NCBI GenBank assembly: GCA_036560485.1
Contig: DATBRC010000019.1
Location: 1 to 64,000 of the forward strand
Source: DATBRC01 sp036560485
Lineage (GTDB): Bacteria; Pseudomonadota; Gammaproteobacteria; Burkholderiales; Burkholderiaceae_D
Length of the DNA stretch: 64,000 bases
Direction of reading: 5' to 3'
The notes below the pieces were generated by a model. The model made no database searches. It saw only the letters and a list, made by a program, of their open reading frames with translations, and had not been told where the DNA came from. This document shows positions 9,499-18,883 of the stretch, in pieces; position 1 is the stretch's first letter; the number at the start of each line of letters is the position of its first letter. A program made the translations under genes and the position numbers.

Positions 9499-9611
9499 TT
9501 GAAATGAGGAATTTTTCCCAATTCCTGTGCGTATTTAGCATCCAAAAAAAGACAAATAGTTTGCACATTCTGCTACGATGAAAGTTATTGCAATTTTGAA
9601 ACTTATTAATG
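9499..9611. other. AT-rich promoter region before the GMC operon
   Basis: This AT-rich stretch lies upstream of the minus-strand GMC operon and ends at the MITE-like element. It contains no open frame of note. A minus-strand TTGCAA (about 9590) could be a -35 box, but no -10 box is clear. Confidence 0.35.
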
Positions 9612-9818
9612 TAGGACTTACGCAAAATTGTTACAACAAGACGTCGCATCCCTCAAAGCAGTGCTTTGAGTCCCCATCCTTTCTCCCGCTTGCGGGAGAA
9701 AGGGGCAAATAGCTTCCCTCTCCATTTTCTGGAGAGGGATTGAGGGTGAGGCTGGACGGCAGTACACACGTACAGCTGGGAGCGACAACACGGCTGTGAT
9801 GATTTTGCGTAAATCCTA
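9612..9818. mobile_element. MITE-like element, 207 bp, 17-bp terminal inverted repeats
   Basis: The ends TAGGACTTACGCAAAAT (9612-9628) and ATTTTGCGTAAATCCTA (9802-9818) are inverted repeats matching at 16 of 17 positions. If TA is the target duplication, the element proper starts at GGACTTACG. The inside carries two further hairpins made of the CTCTCCC/GGGAGAG type common in dispersed repeats (about 9677-9701 and 9714-9738). There is no coding capacity. The right end lies 14 bases before the histidine kinase start codon, so the element separates that gene from any older promoter. Confidence 0.72.
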
Positions 9819-9832
9819 TTTTGTCAGGAACA

Positions 9833-12800
9833 ATGCCGATGCATGACCCGTTGAGTTTGTTTCGATACTGCTTCAGAGTTGGACTGCTATTCCTGTTAAG
9901 TGGTGTCATCGCGCATGCCCAGAGTATTCGTATTGATGAGACATCCGGTAAAACACCCATCAATCTGTCTCCCTATTGGACAGTGTTGGAAAATGCTTCG
10001 CCTGACTTAACCATTGAGGATGTCGTGAAGCCGGAATTTTCAACGAAATTCCAGTCTCATCATCAAAATACCGATACATTGAATTTTGGACTGCGCTCAA
10101 CACCAATCTGGCTGCGCATTACCATTCTTAACAGTAGTAAAAAAGATCTTGACCGCTATCTTGAAATTGCCTATCCCCATCTTCATCACGTCAATTTTTA
10201 TACGAAGACAGAACAAGGGTTTTCACAAATAATTACAGGACACGCATTACCATTCTCTGAGAGGCCTATCCCTCAGCGTAATTTCACATTCCCATTGCAT
10301 CTGTCAGCAGGTTCGGAATCGATTTATTACCTGCGTATCGCTTCCGGTACCTCGCTCGAAATTCCGACCAAGCTATGGGAACCGCTCGCCTTTCGCCTGC
10401 ATACATTGGAAGAGTACATGGCCCAAGCCATGTACTTCGGCATGATATTGGCGCTGGGCTTGTATAACCTTTTGCTTTATTTGTCCCTGCGCGACCGGAC
10501 GTATCTCTACTACGTGATATTTTTAATGACAAGCGCATTGTCATTACTATCATTCAGCGGCATGGGATTCCAATTCGTATGGCCTGATAACGTCAGATGG
10601 GCGCTGATGTCAACAATGGTCGCCTTTGCCGCAAACGGCATTGCGTTTCTTTTATTTGTACGGCGCTTGTTGTCAACACAAAAAACCGTACCGCGCCTGG
10701 ATCGCCTCATTCAACTCTCGTTTGTTCTGAATGTGCTGCAGATCATCGGGTTTTATTTTCTGCCTTACGAAAAAATGATCAAGACCGGCATTGCGCTCGA
10801 TGGGCTATACATGGTGCTTGCTTTGGTAATCGGGATTACATGCTGGCTGCGCGGACAACGCAGCGCGCGCATATTTTTAATCGCATTTAGCTGCCTGATG
10901 CTGACAGCTGTCGTTACCGCAATACGCAGCTTCGGCATTGCACTTCATCCTGTTTTTACCAACTATGGCATGCAGATCGGCTCTGCGATGGAAATGCTAT
11001 TACTGTCGCTGGCCTTGGCAGACCGTTTTCACCAATTACGAAAAGAAAAAGAAGACGTGCAACAAGAGTTGGTCGAGAATCTCAAGCGCTCGGAACGCGT
11101 ATTGGAACAACGTGTTGCGCAACGCACGTCCGAACTTTCGCAAGTCAATCTAAAACTTGTCGAACACCAAGCAGCGCTACAAGCCGCCAAAAAAGTAGCC
11201 GAAGATGCGTCGCAGATGAAGTCGGCATTCCTGGCAAATATGAGTCATGAAATCCGCACGCCGATGAACGCAGTCATTGGCATGGCATATCTTGCGCTGC
11301 GCACCGAGTTAAACAAGAAGCAGCGCGACTATGTCGAAAAGATTCATCGTGCAGCGAATTCATTGCTGGGCCTGATTAACGATATTCTCGATTTTTCCAA
11401 GATTGAGGCCGGCAAACTGGATATTGAAAAGATTGATTTTTCATTGAATGAAGTACTCAACAATGTGATGACCGTGACAAGCCAGCGCGCCAATGAAAAG
11501 GGGCTGCAATTCGTAATGGATGTGTCTCCAGCCGTGCCTGATTCTCTCGTTGGCGACCCGTTAAGAATCGGACAAGTGCTGATCAATCTGGTCAGCAATG
11601 CGATCAAGTTTACAGCCACAGGCAAGATTCTCTTGCGCTGCCAAGCAAGCAGTATGCAATCCGATTCGGTAGAACTGCGCTTTGAAGTACGCGACACCGG
11701 AATTGGCATGACGCCGGAGCAAATGAAAAAATTATTCCACGCATTTACGCAAGCTGATGATTCGACGACGCGAAAATATGGCGGTACTGGTTTAGGACTC
11801 ACCATCAGCAAACATTTAGTAGAAATGATGGGCGGCTACATCGCAGTGGAAAGTGAGTATGGCAAAGGCTCGACATTCAGATTTACGATTCGTTTCAACA
11901 TCGGAGCGAAAGATGACACGCCAATCATCTCTGCAGCCCAAACATTGTCCGACTGCCGCATTTTGGTCGTCGATGATGACCTCGCTGCTCAGGAAATATT
12001 GGCTGCTGCCTTGAGAGAAATCGGTTTGCAAGTCAATACCGTGACGAGCGCCGCTGAAGCTTTGTCAGCCATTTTTGCTGCAGAATTAACGCACCGCTAT
12101 AACTTGATTCTCGTCGATGTAGAAATGCCGGATATGAATGGTTGGGAGCTTTCTGAAAAGATCGCAGGCGCAGGATTGGCAAGTGTGCCGAAAGTGGTAT
12201 TGGTGACTGCTTTCGAGCGTGACGATGTGTTAAAGCGTGCACAGACCGCACCGGTTTCCGGCATTCTGTTCAAACCCATCGACCCGTCGTATCTACAGGA
12301 CATGATTACCAATCTGTTGATAAAGGATGATCAGCATGTCGCGATAAAAAATGAGCAACTGCCCATTCCTCGCTTCGATGGTTGCAAGGTTCTTTTGGCA
12401 GAAGACAATGAAATCAATCAGCAAATTGCATTGGAAATGCTCAATCTCGCGGGGATCCAGGCTGACATTGTCGACAACGGTGTGTTGGCCGTGAATACTA
12501 TCTTCTCCGCAGAACCAACGACCTATGATTTGGTGCTGATGGATTTGCAAATGCCTGAATTGAGCGGCCATGATGCGACTCAACAGATCCGTATGGACCT
12601 GCGATTTGCATCGTTGCCAATCGTGGCAATGACGGCGCATGCCACTTCAGACGAGCGAGATGCCTGCCTGCGCAGCGGCATGCAAGATCATATTGCCAAA
12701 CCGATCAATCCCGATCAGTTCTATCAAACCTTGTCACGCTGGCTAAAACTAAAATCGCCGGATGCTGTCTCTACTTTGGATGAACCAGGCGCATCCGATG

Positions 12801-13219
12801 TGGCGCCATCATTTGAGAACAAAACGACTGTGTCCAGCCTTGAGGCCGTGCAGGCATACGACACACCAATTGAAATACCCGGCTTCGATGCGATAGGTAC
12901 TTTAGAGCGTATCGGCGGCAGTGTGCATGTATACCACCGGATTCTCGGGATGATGTTGCCTAATCTAGCCAAAAGCCTGGACCAGTTTGATGCCGCGCTG
13001 GAAAATGCTGACACGACACTACAACAACACATCACGCACTCTATTCGCGGCATGTCGGCGAATGTCGGCGCGATGATCCTGGCCAATGCTGCTGCAGACC
13101 TGGAACAAGCATTAATAGACGGCCACGCCAGTCATCAACAGTTGGCAGACTTCCGCGCCACTATTGCAGATACGTTGAAAGCAATGGAAGCCAGCATGGC
13201 CGATAAAGTGCTGTCTTGA
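9833..13219 (+). CDS. Hybrid sensor histidine kinase with 7TMR-DISM input, two receiver domains and Hpt
   Basis: A 1,128-residue phosphorelay kinase. Order: signal peptide (cleavage near AHA-QS), periplasmic 7TMR-DISMED2-type domain (about 35-170), seven membrane helices (about 190-395), coiled coil (400-455), HisKA with phospho-His472 in MSHEIRTPMN, HATPase with NAIKFT, DTGIGM and GTGLGL, receiver 1 with Asp762 (LVDVEMPD), receiver 2 with Asp904 (LMDLQMPE), and an Hpt domain with His1069 (HSIRGMSAN). Residue numbers assume the ATG at 9833; an ATG at 9839 is better spaced from AGGA (9826-9829), and a TTG at 9821 is less likely. DISM input domains are thought to bind carbohydrate-like ligands. 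No separate output regulator is adjacent. Confidence 0.9.
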   Translation: MPMHDPLSLFRYCFRVGLLFLLSGVIAHAQSIRIDETSGKTPINLSPYWTVLENASPDLTIEDVVKPEFSTKFQSHHQNTDTLNFGLRSTPIWLRITILNSSKKDLDRYLEIAYPHLHHVNFYTKTEQGFSQIITGHALPFSERPIPQRNFTFPLHLSAGSESIYYLRIASGTSLEIPTKLWEPLAFRLHTLEEYMAQAMYFGMILALGLYNLLLYLSLRDRTYLYYVIFLMTSALSLLSFSGMGFQFVWPDNVRWALMSTMVAFAANGIAFLLFVRRLLSTQKTVPRLDRLIQLSFVLNVLQIIGFYFLPYEKMIKTGIALDGLYMVLALVIGITCWLRGQRSARIFLIAFSCLMLTAVVTAIRSFGIALHPVFTNYGMQIGSAMEMLLLSLALADRFHQLRKEKEDVQQELVENLKRSERVLEQRVAQRTSELSQVNLKLVEHQAALQAAKKVAEDASQMKSAFLANMSHEIRTPMNAVIGMAYLALRTELNKKQRDYVEKIHRAANSLLGLINDILDFSKIEAGKLDIEKIDFSLNEVLNNVMTVTSQRANEKGLQFVMDVSPAVPDSLVGDPLRIGQVLINLVSNAIKFTATGKILLRCQASSMQSDSVELRFEVRDTGIGMTPEQMKKLFHAFTQADDSTTRKYGGTGLGLTISKHLVEMMGGYIAVESEYGKGSTFRFTIRFNIGAKDDTPIISAAQTLSDCRILVVDDDLAAQEILAAALREIGLQVNTVTSAAEALSAIFAAELTHRYNLILVDVEMPDMNGWELSEKIAGAGLASVPKVVLVTAFERDDVLKRAQTAPVSGILFKPIDPSYLQDMITNLLIKDDQHVAIKNEQLPIPRFDGCKVLLAEDNEINQQIALEMLNLAGIQADIVDNGVLAVNTIFSAEPTTYDLVLMDLQMPELSGHDATQQIRMDLRFASLPIVAMTAHATSDERDACLRSGMQDHIAKPINPDQFYQTLSRWLKLKSPDAVSTLDEPGASDVAPSFENKTTVSSLEAVQAYDTPIEIPGFDAIGTLERIGGSVHVYHRILGMMLPNLAKSLDQFDAALENADTTLQQHITHSIRGMSANVGAMILANAAADLEQALIDGHASHQQLADFRATIADTLKAMEASMADKVLS

Positions 13220-13232
13220 TACCCAAAAAATT

Positions 13233-13400
13233 ACTAGAACTCATTTCATAAATAGGCGTGTGTGGGAGTGGTGTCTGGGTGGATGCAGCGCTAGGCGTGG
13301 TGCGACGCAAAGGGTGGTCCCCTTTGCTAGCAACACAACGACGCGATGCACCAACCAGATCCCGCTCACGCATATGCTTATTTATGAAATGAGTTCTAGT
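13233..13400. mobile_element. MITE-like element, 168 bp, 22-bp perfect terminal inverted repeats
   Basis: ACTAGAACTCATTTCATAAATA (13233-13254, given here with a space after base 20: ACTAGAACTCATTTCATAAA TA) is repeated exactly inverted at 13379-13400. The CTAG at each end could be the insertion target (TA or CTAG duplication), as in IS5-group elements; the palindrome makes this undecidable. A small hairpin (AAAGGG...CCCTTT, about 13306-13326) lies inside. There is no transposase frame. It sits immediately after the histidine kinase stop codon and may act as its terminator. It is unrelated in sequence to the element at 9612. Confidence 0.78.
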
Positions 13401-13453
13401 CAATCAACACCAGTAATTTTTATGAGAAAAACTGCAGACACAAAACATTTTCT

Positions 13454-14380
13454 TTACGCGTAAGCAAATCGTTGCTGGTCTTCGGTCTCGATAATCGAAC
13501 TACGCCGTAATTCTGTACGGATAGAAGCCTGCAAAGACTGAATCGATGCACCAGCGCGATACTGAAATTGAACATGCAATGCGTCGCCTGCCATCACTTT
13601 CACCGGCTCGTTCAAAGGTAAAGCGAGATAACGGTTAAGCCAATCAATCGTGGTCGATTTTTCCGTCACAACGGCAAGGACATTTTTGGTGATGAAACGC
13701 ATCGCATTCACTGTGCCGCTGCGTTCGATCATAAAAATACCTTCCCAAGTTATACCCAGTTCCATTGGTTGATTGAAATCCAGCAGACTATAAACAGCAG
13801 GTCGCGCCAATTCGATTGTGCCGGGTAAATCAACTGCCAGTTCCTGGATTTGCATAATCGGCGCGTTGAATCCCTCAAAGTCGTATTCTTGTTGCAGCGG
13901 TTGCGTAGCCATAATCACAGCCTCTGGAATAAAAACAGGCAATGGCCCACCGAAACGTTCCAGATAGCGCCGCTTGAATGATTCGATCACTTCGATCTGT
14001 TTTTCTTTCAGCATCGCGACATGGATCATTTCGCATAGTACGACGTCGACCGGCTCCGGCGGCAAATACTCGAACGCATCTGCATGGACCACTTCCACTT
14101 TATGGCCATTCTTGTTGAGTGCCAGCAAGCGGCGCGACTCTGCGACCAATTCCGGATTGTATTCGACACACCAGACTTTTTCCGCCTTGGCAGCGGCGAA
14201 CCACGACAGCACACCGGTTCCACCACCCAGTTCCAATACTTTCGCTCCAGGGAAAACAGCATAATCAATCGCAGCCTTGAAATTTTTCATCCGGTTGGAA
14301 TCCATCAGCATGTTGTGATGGTATTGAAGCGGAATGAATTGTCCCAGATAACAGCTTTCGATTTCTTTTTCGGTCAACAT
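13454..14380 (-). CDS. SAM-dependent methyltransferase, PRMT-like
   Basis: A 308-residue class I methyltransferase. The SAM-binding glycine loop is VLELGGGTGVLSWFAA, motif II is VWCVEYNP (acidic ribose-binding residue), followed by HADAFEYLPPEPVDVVLCEMI. That last part resembles the double-E region of protein arginine methyltransferases, and the C-terminal half is the beta-barrel-like extension typical of that fold. The start at 14380 has AGGGGGA five bases upstream; the frame extends to 14611 without a comparable site. Substrate unknown; bacterial PRMT-like proteins include peptide and natural-product methyltransferases. It is monocistronic. Confidence 0.72.
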   Translation of the reverse strand: MLTEKEIESCYLGQFIPLQYHHNMLMDSNRMKNFKAAIDYAVFPGAKVLELGGGTGVLSWFAAAKAEKVWCVEYNPELVAESRRLLALNKNGHKVEVVHADAFEYLPPEPVDVVLCEMIHVAMLKEKQIEVIESFKRRYLERFGGPLPVFIPEAVIMATQPLQQEYDFEGFNAPIMQIQELAVDLPGTIELARPAVYSLLDFNQPMELGITWEGIFMIERSGTVNAMRFITKNVLAVVTEKSTTIDWLNRYLALPLNEPVKVMAGDALHVQFQYRAGASIQSLQASIRTELRRSSIIETEDQQRFAYA

Positions 14381-14688
14381 AATGTCCCCCTGGATTACTT
14401 CAGCTTGAATGTTTTTGTGTGATACAGCCTGATTCATGACCAGCATGCCAACACTAAACCGCCTATGGATTGATGTCAGAACCATTCCATTATCGTTGCA
14501 GTATAGGAAAACAAAGCCTTGATATGAAGTTATTTGATGTGTCTGTTCCTCTGAGAGAATGACAAAAATGTAATTTATTGACTGATAATCCGGCAGCTTC
14601 ATATTGTTCAAAACGGGACGAGGGTAAAATGACGCTCTGCTTCGACTGCTAAGAACCTATTCATAACGATTCATCCGGAATACTGCAC
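14381..14688. other. Divergent intergenic region
   Basis: This region lies between the divergent methyltransferase and COG2509 genes and must contain both promoters. The methyltransferase frame stays open to 14611 on the minus strand, but the extension has poor coding character. I see no clear operator or hairpin. Confidence 0.4.
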
Positions 14689-16308
14689 ATGTTGCGATTG
14701 ACAGAAGTTCAACTCCCTCTTGATCATCCAGAAGCGGATATACAAACAGCCATTCTTGAACGGCTGGGGATAACTGCTAACGACTTGATCAGCTATTCGA
14801 TATTCCGCCGAAGCTACGACGCACGCAAGAAAACGGCGATTGTCTTGATCTACACGTTGGATGTCGACGTGCGCAACGAAGCCGCATTGCTCAAGAAATT
14901 CCATGGCGACCGGCACATCAATGCAACGCCGGACACCGGCTATCACTTCGTCACGCAAGCCCCAAAAAATCTGGCGTTGCGCCCTATCGTGATCGGCACC
15001 GGACCATGCGGAATTTTCGCCGGATTGATTCTTGCGCAAATGGGTTTCAAGCCGATCATTCTTGAACGCGGCAAATCGGTGCGCGAGCGCACCAAGGACA
15101 CATTCGGCCTGTGGCGGAAAAGAGAACTACAACCCGAATCGAACGTGCAGTTCGGCGAAGGCGGCGCCGGCACCTTCTCAGACGGCAAACTGTATAGCCA
15201 GATCAAGGACCCAAAGCATTACGGACGCAAAGTGCTGATGGAATTTGTCAAAGCCGATGCACCTCCTGAAATTCTGTATGTGAGCAAACCGCACATCGGT
15301 ACATTCCGGCTGGTCAAGATGGTGGAATTGATGCGCGCGTCGATTGAAGAATTGGGCGGCGAGTTCCGTTTTGAGAGCAAGGTAGAAAATATCGAGATCG
15401 ACAAAGGCAGGGTGCGCGGCGTCATCTTGGCAAGCGGCGAACACATCGCTGCCGATCATGTCGTGCTGGCGGTCGGCCATAGCGCCCGCGATACGTTTCA
15501 AATGCTGCATGACAGAGGTGTATATGTCGAGGCCAAACCGTTTTCGATCGGATTCAGGATCGAACATCCGCAATCACTGATCGACAAATGCCGCTTCGGT
15601 CCGAATGCGGGCAATCCGATACTGGGCGCAGCCGATTACAAACTGGTCCATCACTGCACGAACGGCCGTTCAGTCTACAGTTTTTGCATGTGCCCTGGTG
15701 GTACGGTGGTGGCCGCGACATCGGAACCTGGCCGTGTTGTCACCAATGGTATGAGCCAATATTCACGCAACGAACGCAATGCCAATAGCGGTATCGTGGT
15801 CGGCATCACACCTGCTGATTATCCTGGCCATCCATTGGCAGGCATTGCATTTCAACGGCAATGGGAATCTCAGGCATTTGAATTGGGTGGAAAAAATTAC
15901 GATGCACCGGGACAGCTGGTCGGAGACTTTATCGCAAACCGCCCTTCTACCAAACTGGGATCGGTCACGCCATCGTATACACCGGGCGTTCATCTATGTG
16001 ATCTCAATCCCAGCTTGCCCGATTATGCAATCGAAGCAATCCGTGAAGCGCTTCCTGCTTTCGACAAACAGATCAAGGGATTTGCAATGCACGATGCGGT
16101 GTTGACCGGTGTTGAAACCCGCACGTCTTCTCCGATCCGCATCAAGCGAAATGACGAGTACCAAAGCATCAATACAGCCGGATTATTTCCAGCCGGCGAA
16201 GGCGCCGGCTATGCGGGTGGTATTTTGTCAGCTGCAGTCGACGGCATTAAAGTCGCTGAAGCAGTCGGTCTCAGTATTGTTCAACGCGAGAAGTTGAAGT
16301 CCATGTAG
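14689..16308 (+). CDS. FAD-dependent dehydrogenase, COG2509 family
   Basis: A 539-residue flavoprotein of the uncharacterised COG2509 family. An N-terminal ~90-residue domain (LDHPEADIQTAILERLGI...SYSIFRRSYDARKK) is followed by an FAD Rossmann motif (VIGTGPCGIFAGLILAQMG), then VQFGEGGAGTFSDGKLYSQI, which is diagnostic for this family. Later come a VLAVGHSARDT segment, a Cys-containing YSFCMCPGG motif, and the C-terminal GLFPAGEGAGYAGGILSAAVDG FAD site (20-residue limit exceeded only by the concept: motif begins at residue ~500). The protein is cytosolic and probably a reductase or dehydrogenase of unknown substrate. It stands alone. Confidence 0.85.
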   Translation: MLRLTEVQLPLDHPEADIQTAILERLGITANDLISYSIFRRSYDARKKTAIVLIYTLDVDVRNEAALLKKFHGDRHINATPDTGYHFVTQAPKNLALRPIVIGTGPCGIFAGLILAQMGFKPIILERGKSVRERTKDTFGLWRKRELQPESNVQFGEGGAGTFSDGKLYSQIKDPKHYGRKVLMEFVKADAPPEILYVSKPHIGTFRLVKMVELMRASIEELGGEFRFESKVENIEIDKGRVRGVILASGEHIAADHVVLAVGHSARDTFQMLHDRGVYVEAKPFSIGFRIEHPQSLIDKCRFGPNAGNPILGAADYKLVHHCTNGRSVYSFCMCPGGTVVAATSEPGRVVTNGMSQYSRNERNANSGIVVGITPADYPGHPLAGIAFQRQWESQAFELGGKNYDAPGQLVGDFIANRPSTKLGSVTPSYTPGVHLCDLNPSLPDYAIEAIREALPAFDKQIKGFAMHDAVLTGVETRTSSPIRIKRNDEYQSINTAGLFPAGEGAGYAGGILSAAVDGIKVAEAVGLSIVQREKLKSM

Positions 16309-16376
16309 TTGGTTTAGAGTGTCAAGCTAGTCAATATCTGCACCCCAACCAATCATATCTGTGCGAATCCTGGCAA

Positions 16377-17366
16377 CTAATTGGTATTCGGCATGGCAAC
16401 TTGTTCAGGCGCTGGGCAAGCCGGATCTTTTCCCCACAACGATGAACAGATACGCACGCGGCATAATTCGCCTTCAAAAAAACCAAGTGCTTTGCAGCGC
16501 TTGAGCAAATCCTCAGTCGTATCACCATCTGCTCTGGTGACAATATCGCGGCTTGGGTCTGGTTTACTTTGACGTTTTGCGCTGCCCGCAGTTGCACTCT
16601 GTGTTGTAGAAGTGCCGGCCTTCTTATGCTTGACTTCTTTTGCTAATGCATCTTGACGCGATACGCGCGAGAGTAAAGCTGCAATCAAGTCCACATCTTC
16701 ATCTTTGGTACTTTTGACGTCACCTGTTTTGGCCTGCTTATTCGCATGCGTTGTGTCGAGAACCTTGGAATCAACTTTTGCAACGGCAGTATTTTTATGT
16801 GGTGCACTTTCATTTGATTCCACTTTTTGACTCGTTGCCGGTTTCGCTGCAACAGGAAGCACCGCTGGTTTTTGTTCGCTACTTTTCTTATTCGTCAATT
16901 CCGGATCAAGCTTTGCCAGTTTGTCGGATGTTTCGGATTTCAGTGCTGCGGATTCAATGGCAACCGGCAGTGTGGATTCAGTCACGATGGTTGCAGGATG
17001 GGATTCTTCGACTGCTGCGGCCACCGGGCTTTCCAGCTTGGCGGTCACAGGTTGAACACTAGACGGCACAACAGGAATCGGCGCTTTGGAAATATTCAGC
17101 GCTGTCTCCAACCACGCCGGCATTGCGAGCGGCTGCCGGAATATGGAATGTACATATGCCCAATACATGAAGCCAATAACCAGCAAAGTGATTGCTATTG
17201 ATAATAGCCACACGCGATTTAATTTTCTCGCAGGATTATCCTGATCTAAACTTGCCAATATGCTGACCTGCTTTTCCGCAGCATTCTGAGGTGTATTCGT
17301 TGTGTAAAGCGATGGCCGAGCCACTACTTTTAAATGAGGTTCGACACCAGTCGCGTTTCTGTTCAT
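16377..17366 (-). CDS. Membrane-anchored Lys/Ala/Thr-rich protein of unknown function
   Basis: A 329-residue protein with one clear membrane helix (residues about 52-72, VWLLSIAITLLVIGFMYWAY), giving a type II topology with a ~50-residue cytoplasmic start. A long low-complexity stretch rich in Lys, Ala, Ser, Thr and Val follows (about 90-270), which probably spans the periplasm like a TonB or SPOR-protein linker. The C-terminal ~45 residues form a small domain with four Cys (LLKRCKALGFFEGELCRVRI, then SLWGKDPACP). No family is recognised. It is next to, and divergent from, the TagX-like gene; a link to the T6SS locus is only positional. Confidence 0.65.
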   Translation of the reverse strand: MNRNATGVEPHLKVVARPSLYTTNTPQNAAEKQVSILASLDQDNPARKLNRVWLLSIAITLLVIGFMYWAYVHSIFRQPLAMPAWLETALNISKAPIPVVPSSVQPVTAKLESPVAAAVEESHPATIVTESTLPVAIESAALKSETSDKLAKLDPELTNKKSSEQKPAVLPVAAKPATSQKVESNESAPHKNTAVAKVDSKVLDTTHANKQAKTGDVKSTKDEDVDLIAALLSRVSRQDALAKEVKHKKAGTSTTQSATAGSAKRQSKPDPSRDIVTRADGDTTEDLLKRCKALGFFEGELCRVRICSSLWGKDPACPAPEQVAMPNTN

Positions 17367-17487
17367 ACCATCCCAATTTAAATATCAACACCACAATTGC
17401 TATATATATAACATTAATGTAGGATTCGTTGCAATATTTATATTGTATATTTGATATTTTCAATACAAGTTAAGCGAACCATTTATT
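17367..17487. promoter_or_regulatory. Divergent AT-rich promoter region with a 14-bp palindrome
   Basis: A very AT-rich stretch lies between the divergent membrane-anchored protein and the TagX-like gene. It contains the perfect palindrome CAATATTTATATTG (17432-17445) next to TATA-like sequences. It could be an operator or simply the two promoters. Confidence 0.4.
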
Positions 17488-18342
17488 GTGCAAGAAGCGG
17501 TTATATTTTTCTTTCTACTCTTAATGTATGGCATCGCAATTGCCATTGCAGGATGGTTCGTCATTCATATCGAAAAAAGAAAACTGTTACAAAAACGCTT
17601 TCAAACATTGCGGTTTCGTGTAACACAAAATTTTGATAGAACCTTTCGTAATCTGAATAAAGGTTCATTGCGTGCTCAATCCGGCCTATACGGAGTCGGC
17701 ACTTCCATCGTCCAAACTGGCTTGCAATACAAAAAAGTATTACTCATCACGCTCGTCATTCTGGCTATCCCTGTTATCGTCGCTATAGCGATCGAACCTG
17801 GTCGTGCGCTGGAAGGATATGCGGATATTCCACAAACAACAGATCCAGTCATCCTCGCTTTGTTGCAAGGGGAACAGCTGGTCCCGCCGGCACCGCTTCC
17901 TCCCGAGTTATTTACTACCCAGGAGGTTGAAGCCATACGCCAGGATTTATCAGGCGCAAGCCGAGAATGGATGATGCTTGATAGCGATTTCAAGCAAAGG
18001 CTTTTGACCGTCTTTCAATTAATGGCCAAACGCGGTTACCAAATGGCATTGATTGAAGGATATCGCAGCCCGGAACGCCAAGCTTATTTGTCGAGCCTGG
18101 GATCTCAAGTGACGAATGTGGGAGCCTATCAGAGCTACCACCAATACGGCTTGGCAGCAGATAGCGCCTTTCTACGCGATGGGAAAATCATCATTTCTGA
18201 AAAAGATCCGTGGGCGATGGAAGGATATCGGTTATACGGTGAATATGCCGAGTCGGTAGGTTTGGCTTGGGGGGGCCATTGGAAATTGATGGATTTTGGC
18301 CATATAGAACTACAAAGAAAACAAGTCCTCGGCAAACGCTAG
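17488..18342 (+). CDS. tagX: M15-family peptidoglycan peptidase, T6SS TagX-like
   Basis: A 284-residue protein with two membrane helices (about 4-26 and 80-102) and a C-terminal M15 zinc peptidase domain. The zinc ligands are visible: His218 and Asp225 in SYHQYGLAADSAF and His272 in FGHIEL, with the preceding EGYRSPERQ motif. M15 enzymes cut D,D or L,D bonds in peptidoglycan. In Acinetobacter, a membrane-anchored M15 peptidase called TagX is encoded in the T6SS locus and helps assembly through the cell wall. The neighbouring PAAR, TssM, TagF and TagN genes support that role. Translation appears to start at GTG; the ribosome-binding site is weak. Confidence 0.78.
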   Translation: MQEAVIFFFLLLMYGIAIAIAGWFVIHIEKRKLLQKRFQTLRFRVTQNFDRTFRNLNKGSLRAQSGLYGVGTSIVQTGLQYKKVLLITLVILAIPVIVAIAIEPGRALEGYADIPQTTDPVILALLQGEQLVPPAPLPPELFTTQEVEAIRQDLSGASREWMMLDSDFKQRLLTVFQLMAKRGYQMALIEGYRSPERQAYLSSLGSQVTNVGAYQSYHQYGLAADSAFLRDGKIIISEKDPWAMEGYRLYGEYAESVGLAWGGHWKLMDFGHIELQRKQVLGKR

Positions 18343-18530
18343 AACGACTAAAGAATGATCAAAGCAATCATTACTTTTCGGCAGCTTCTTCTAAAGTAGC
18401 GACGGATTTCCAAGTAGACAACAAAAAATTTCATTCTGGAAATTAAAACAATATTTCATTATCAATTTTGCATGGAATTAGTTATTATTTGGGCAATTCT
18501 GCTGAAGTGAATGCCATCGAAGGAAATTGA

Positions 18531-18800
18531 ATGACCAAGCCATTAATTGTTGTAGGTGATTCCACAAGTCATGGTGGAAAAGTCATAGAAGGCGCCCCTA
18601 CCACCGATACAGAAGGAAAAAGCATCGCAAGAGTAGGCGACAAAGTGACTTGCCCGCGCAGAGGACATGGAAGCACAACCGTGATTTCTACCGGAGATCC
18701 GACACTCATTATTGATGGTAAACCAGCAGCTCGGCATGGCGATGTGACGGCGTGTGGCGCAACTTTAATCTCGTCTCAGTTTCCGACTAACACCGAATAA
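18531..18800 (+). CDS. PAAR-domain protein, T6SS spike tip
   Basis: An 89-residue protein that consists only of a PAAR domain: VVGDSTSHGGKVIEG at the start, VGDKVTCPRRGHGSTTVISTG in the middle (motif spans residues 36-56), and IDGKPAARHGDVTACGATLI at the end. The conserved His and Cys residues would bind the tip metal. PAAR proteins cap the VgrG trimer and sharpen the T6SS spike. No toxin extension is fused, so effectors would have to be carried otherwise. GGAA before the ATG (about 18521-18524) is a fair ribosome-binding site. Confidence 0.88.
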   Translation: MTKPLIVVGDSTSHGGKVIEGAPTTDTEGKSIARVGDKVTCPRRGHGSTTVISTGDPTLIIDGKPAARHGDVTACGATLISSQFPTNTE

Positions 18801-18883
18801 TAAAAAGTCCGTAACCCATTGAACCAGCTGATTGGTTCATGGGACAAATCACTCCCAATAAAACAAGAACCCCATTTCCCTAG

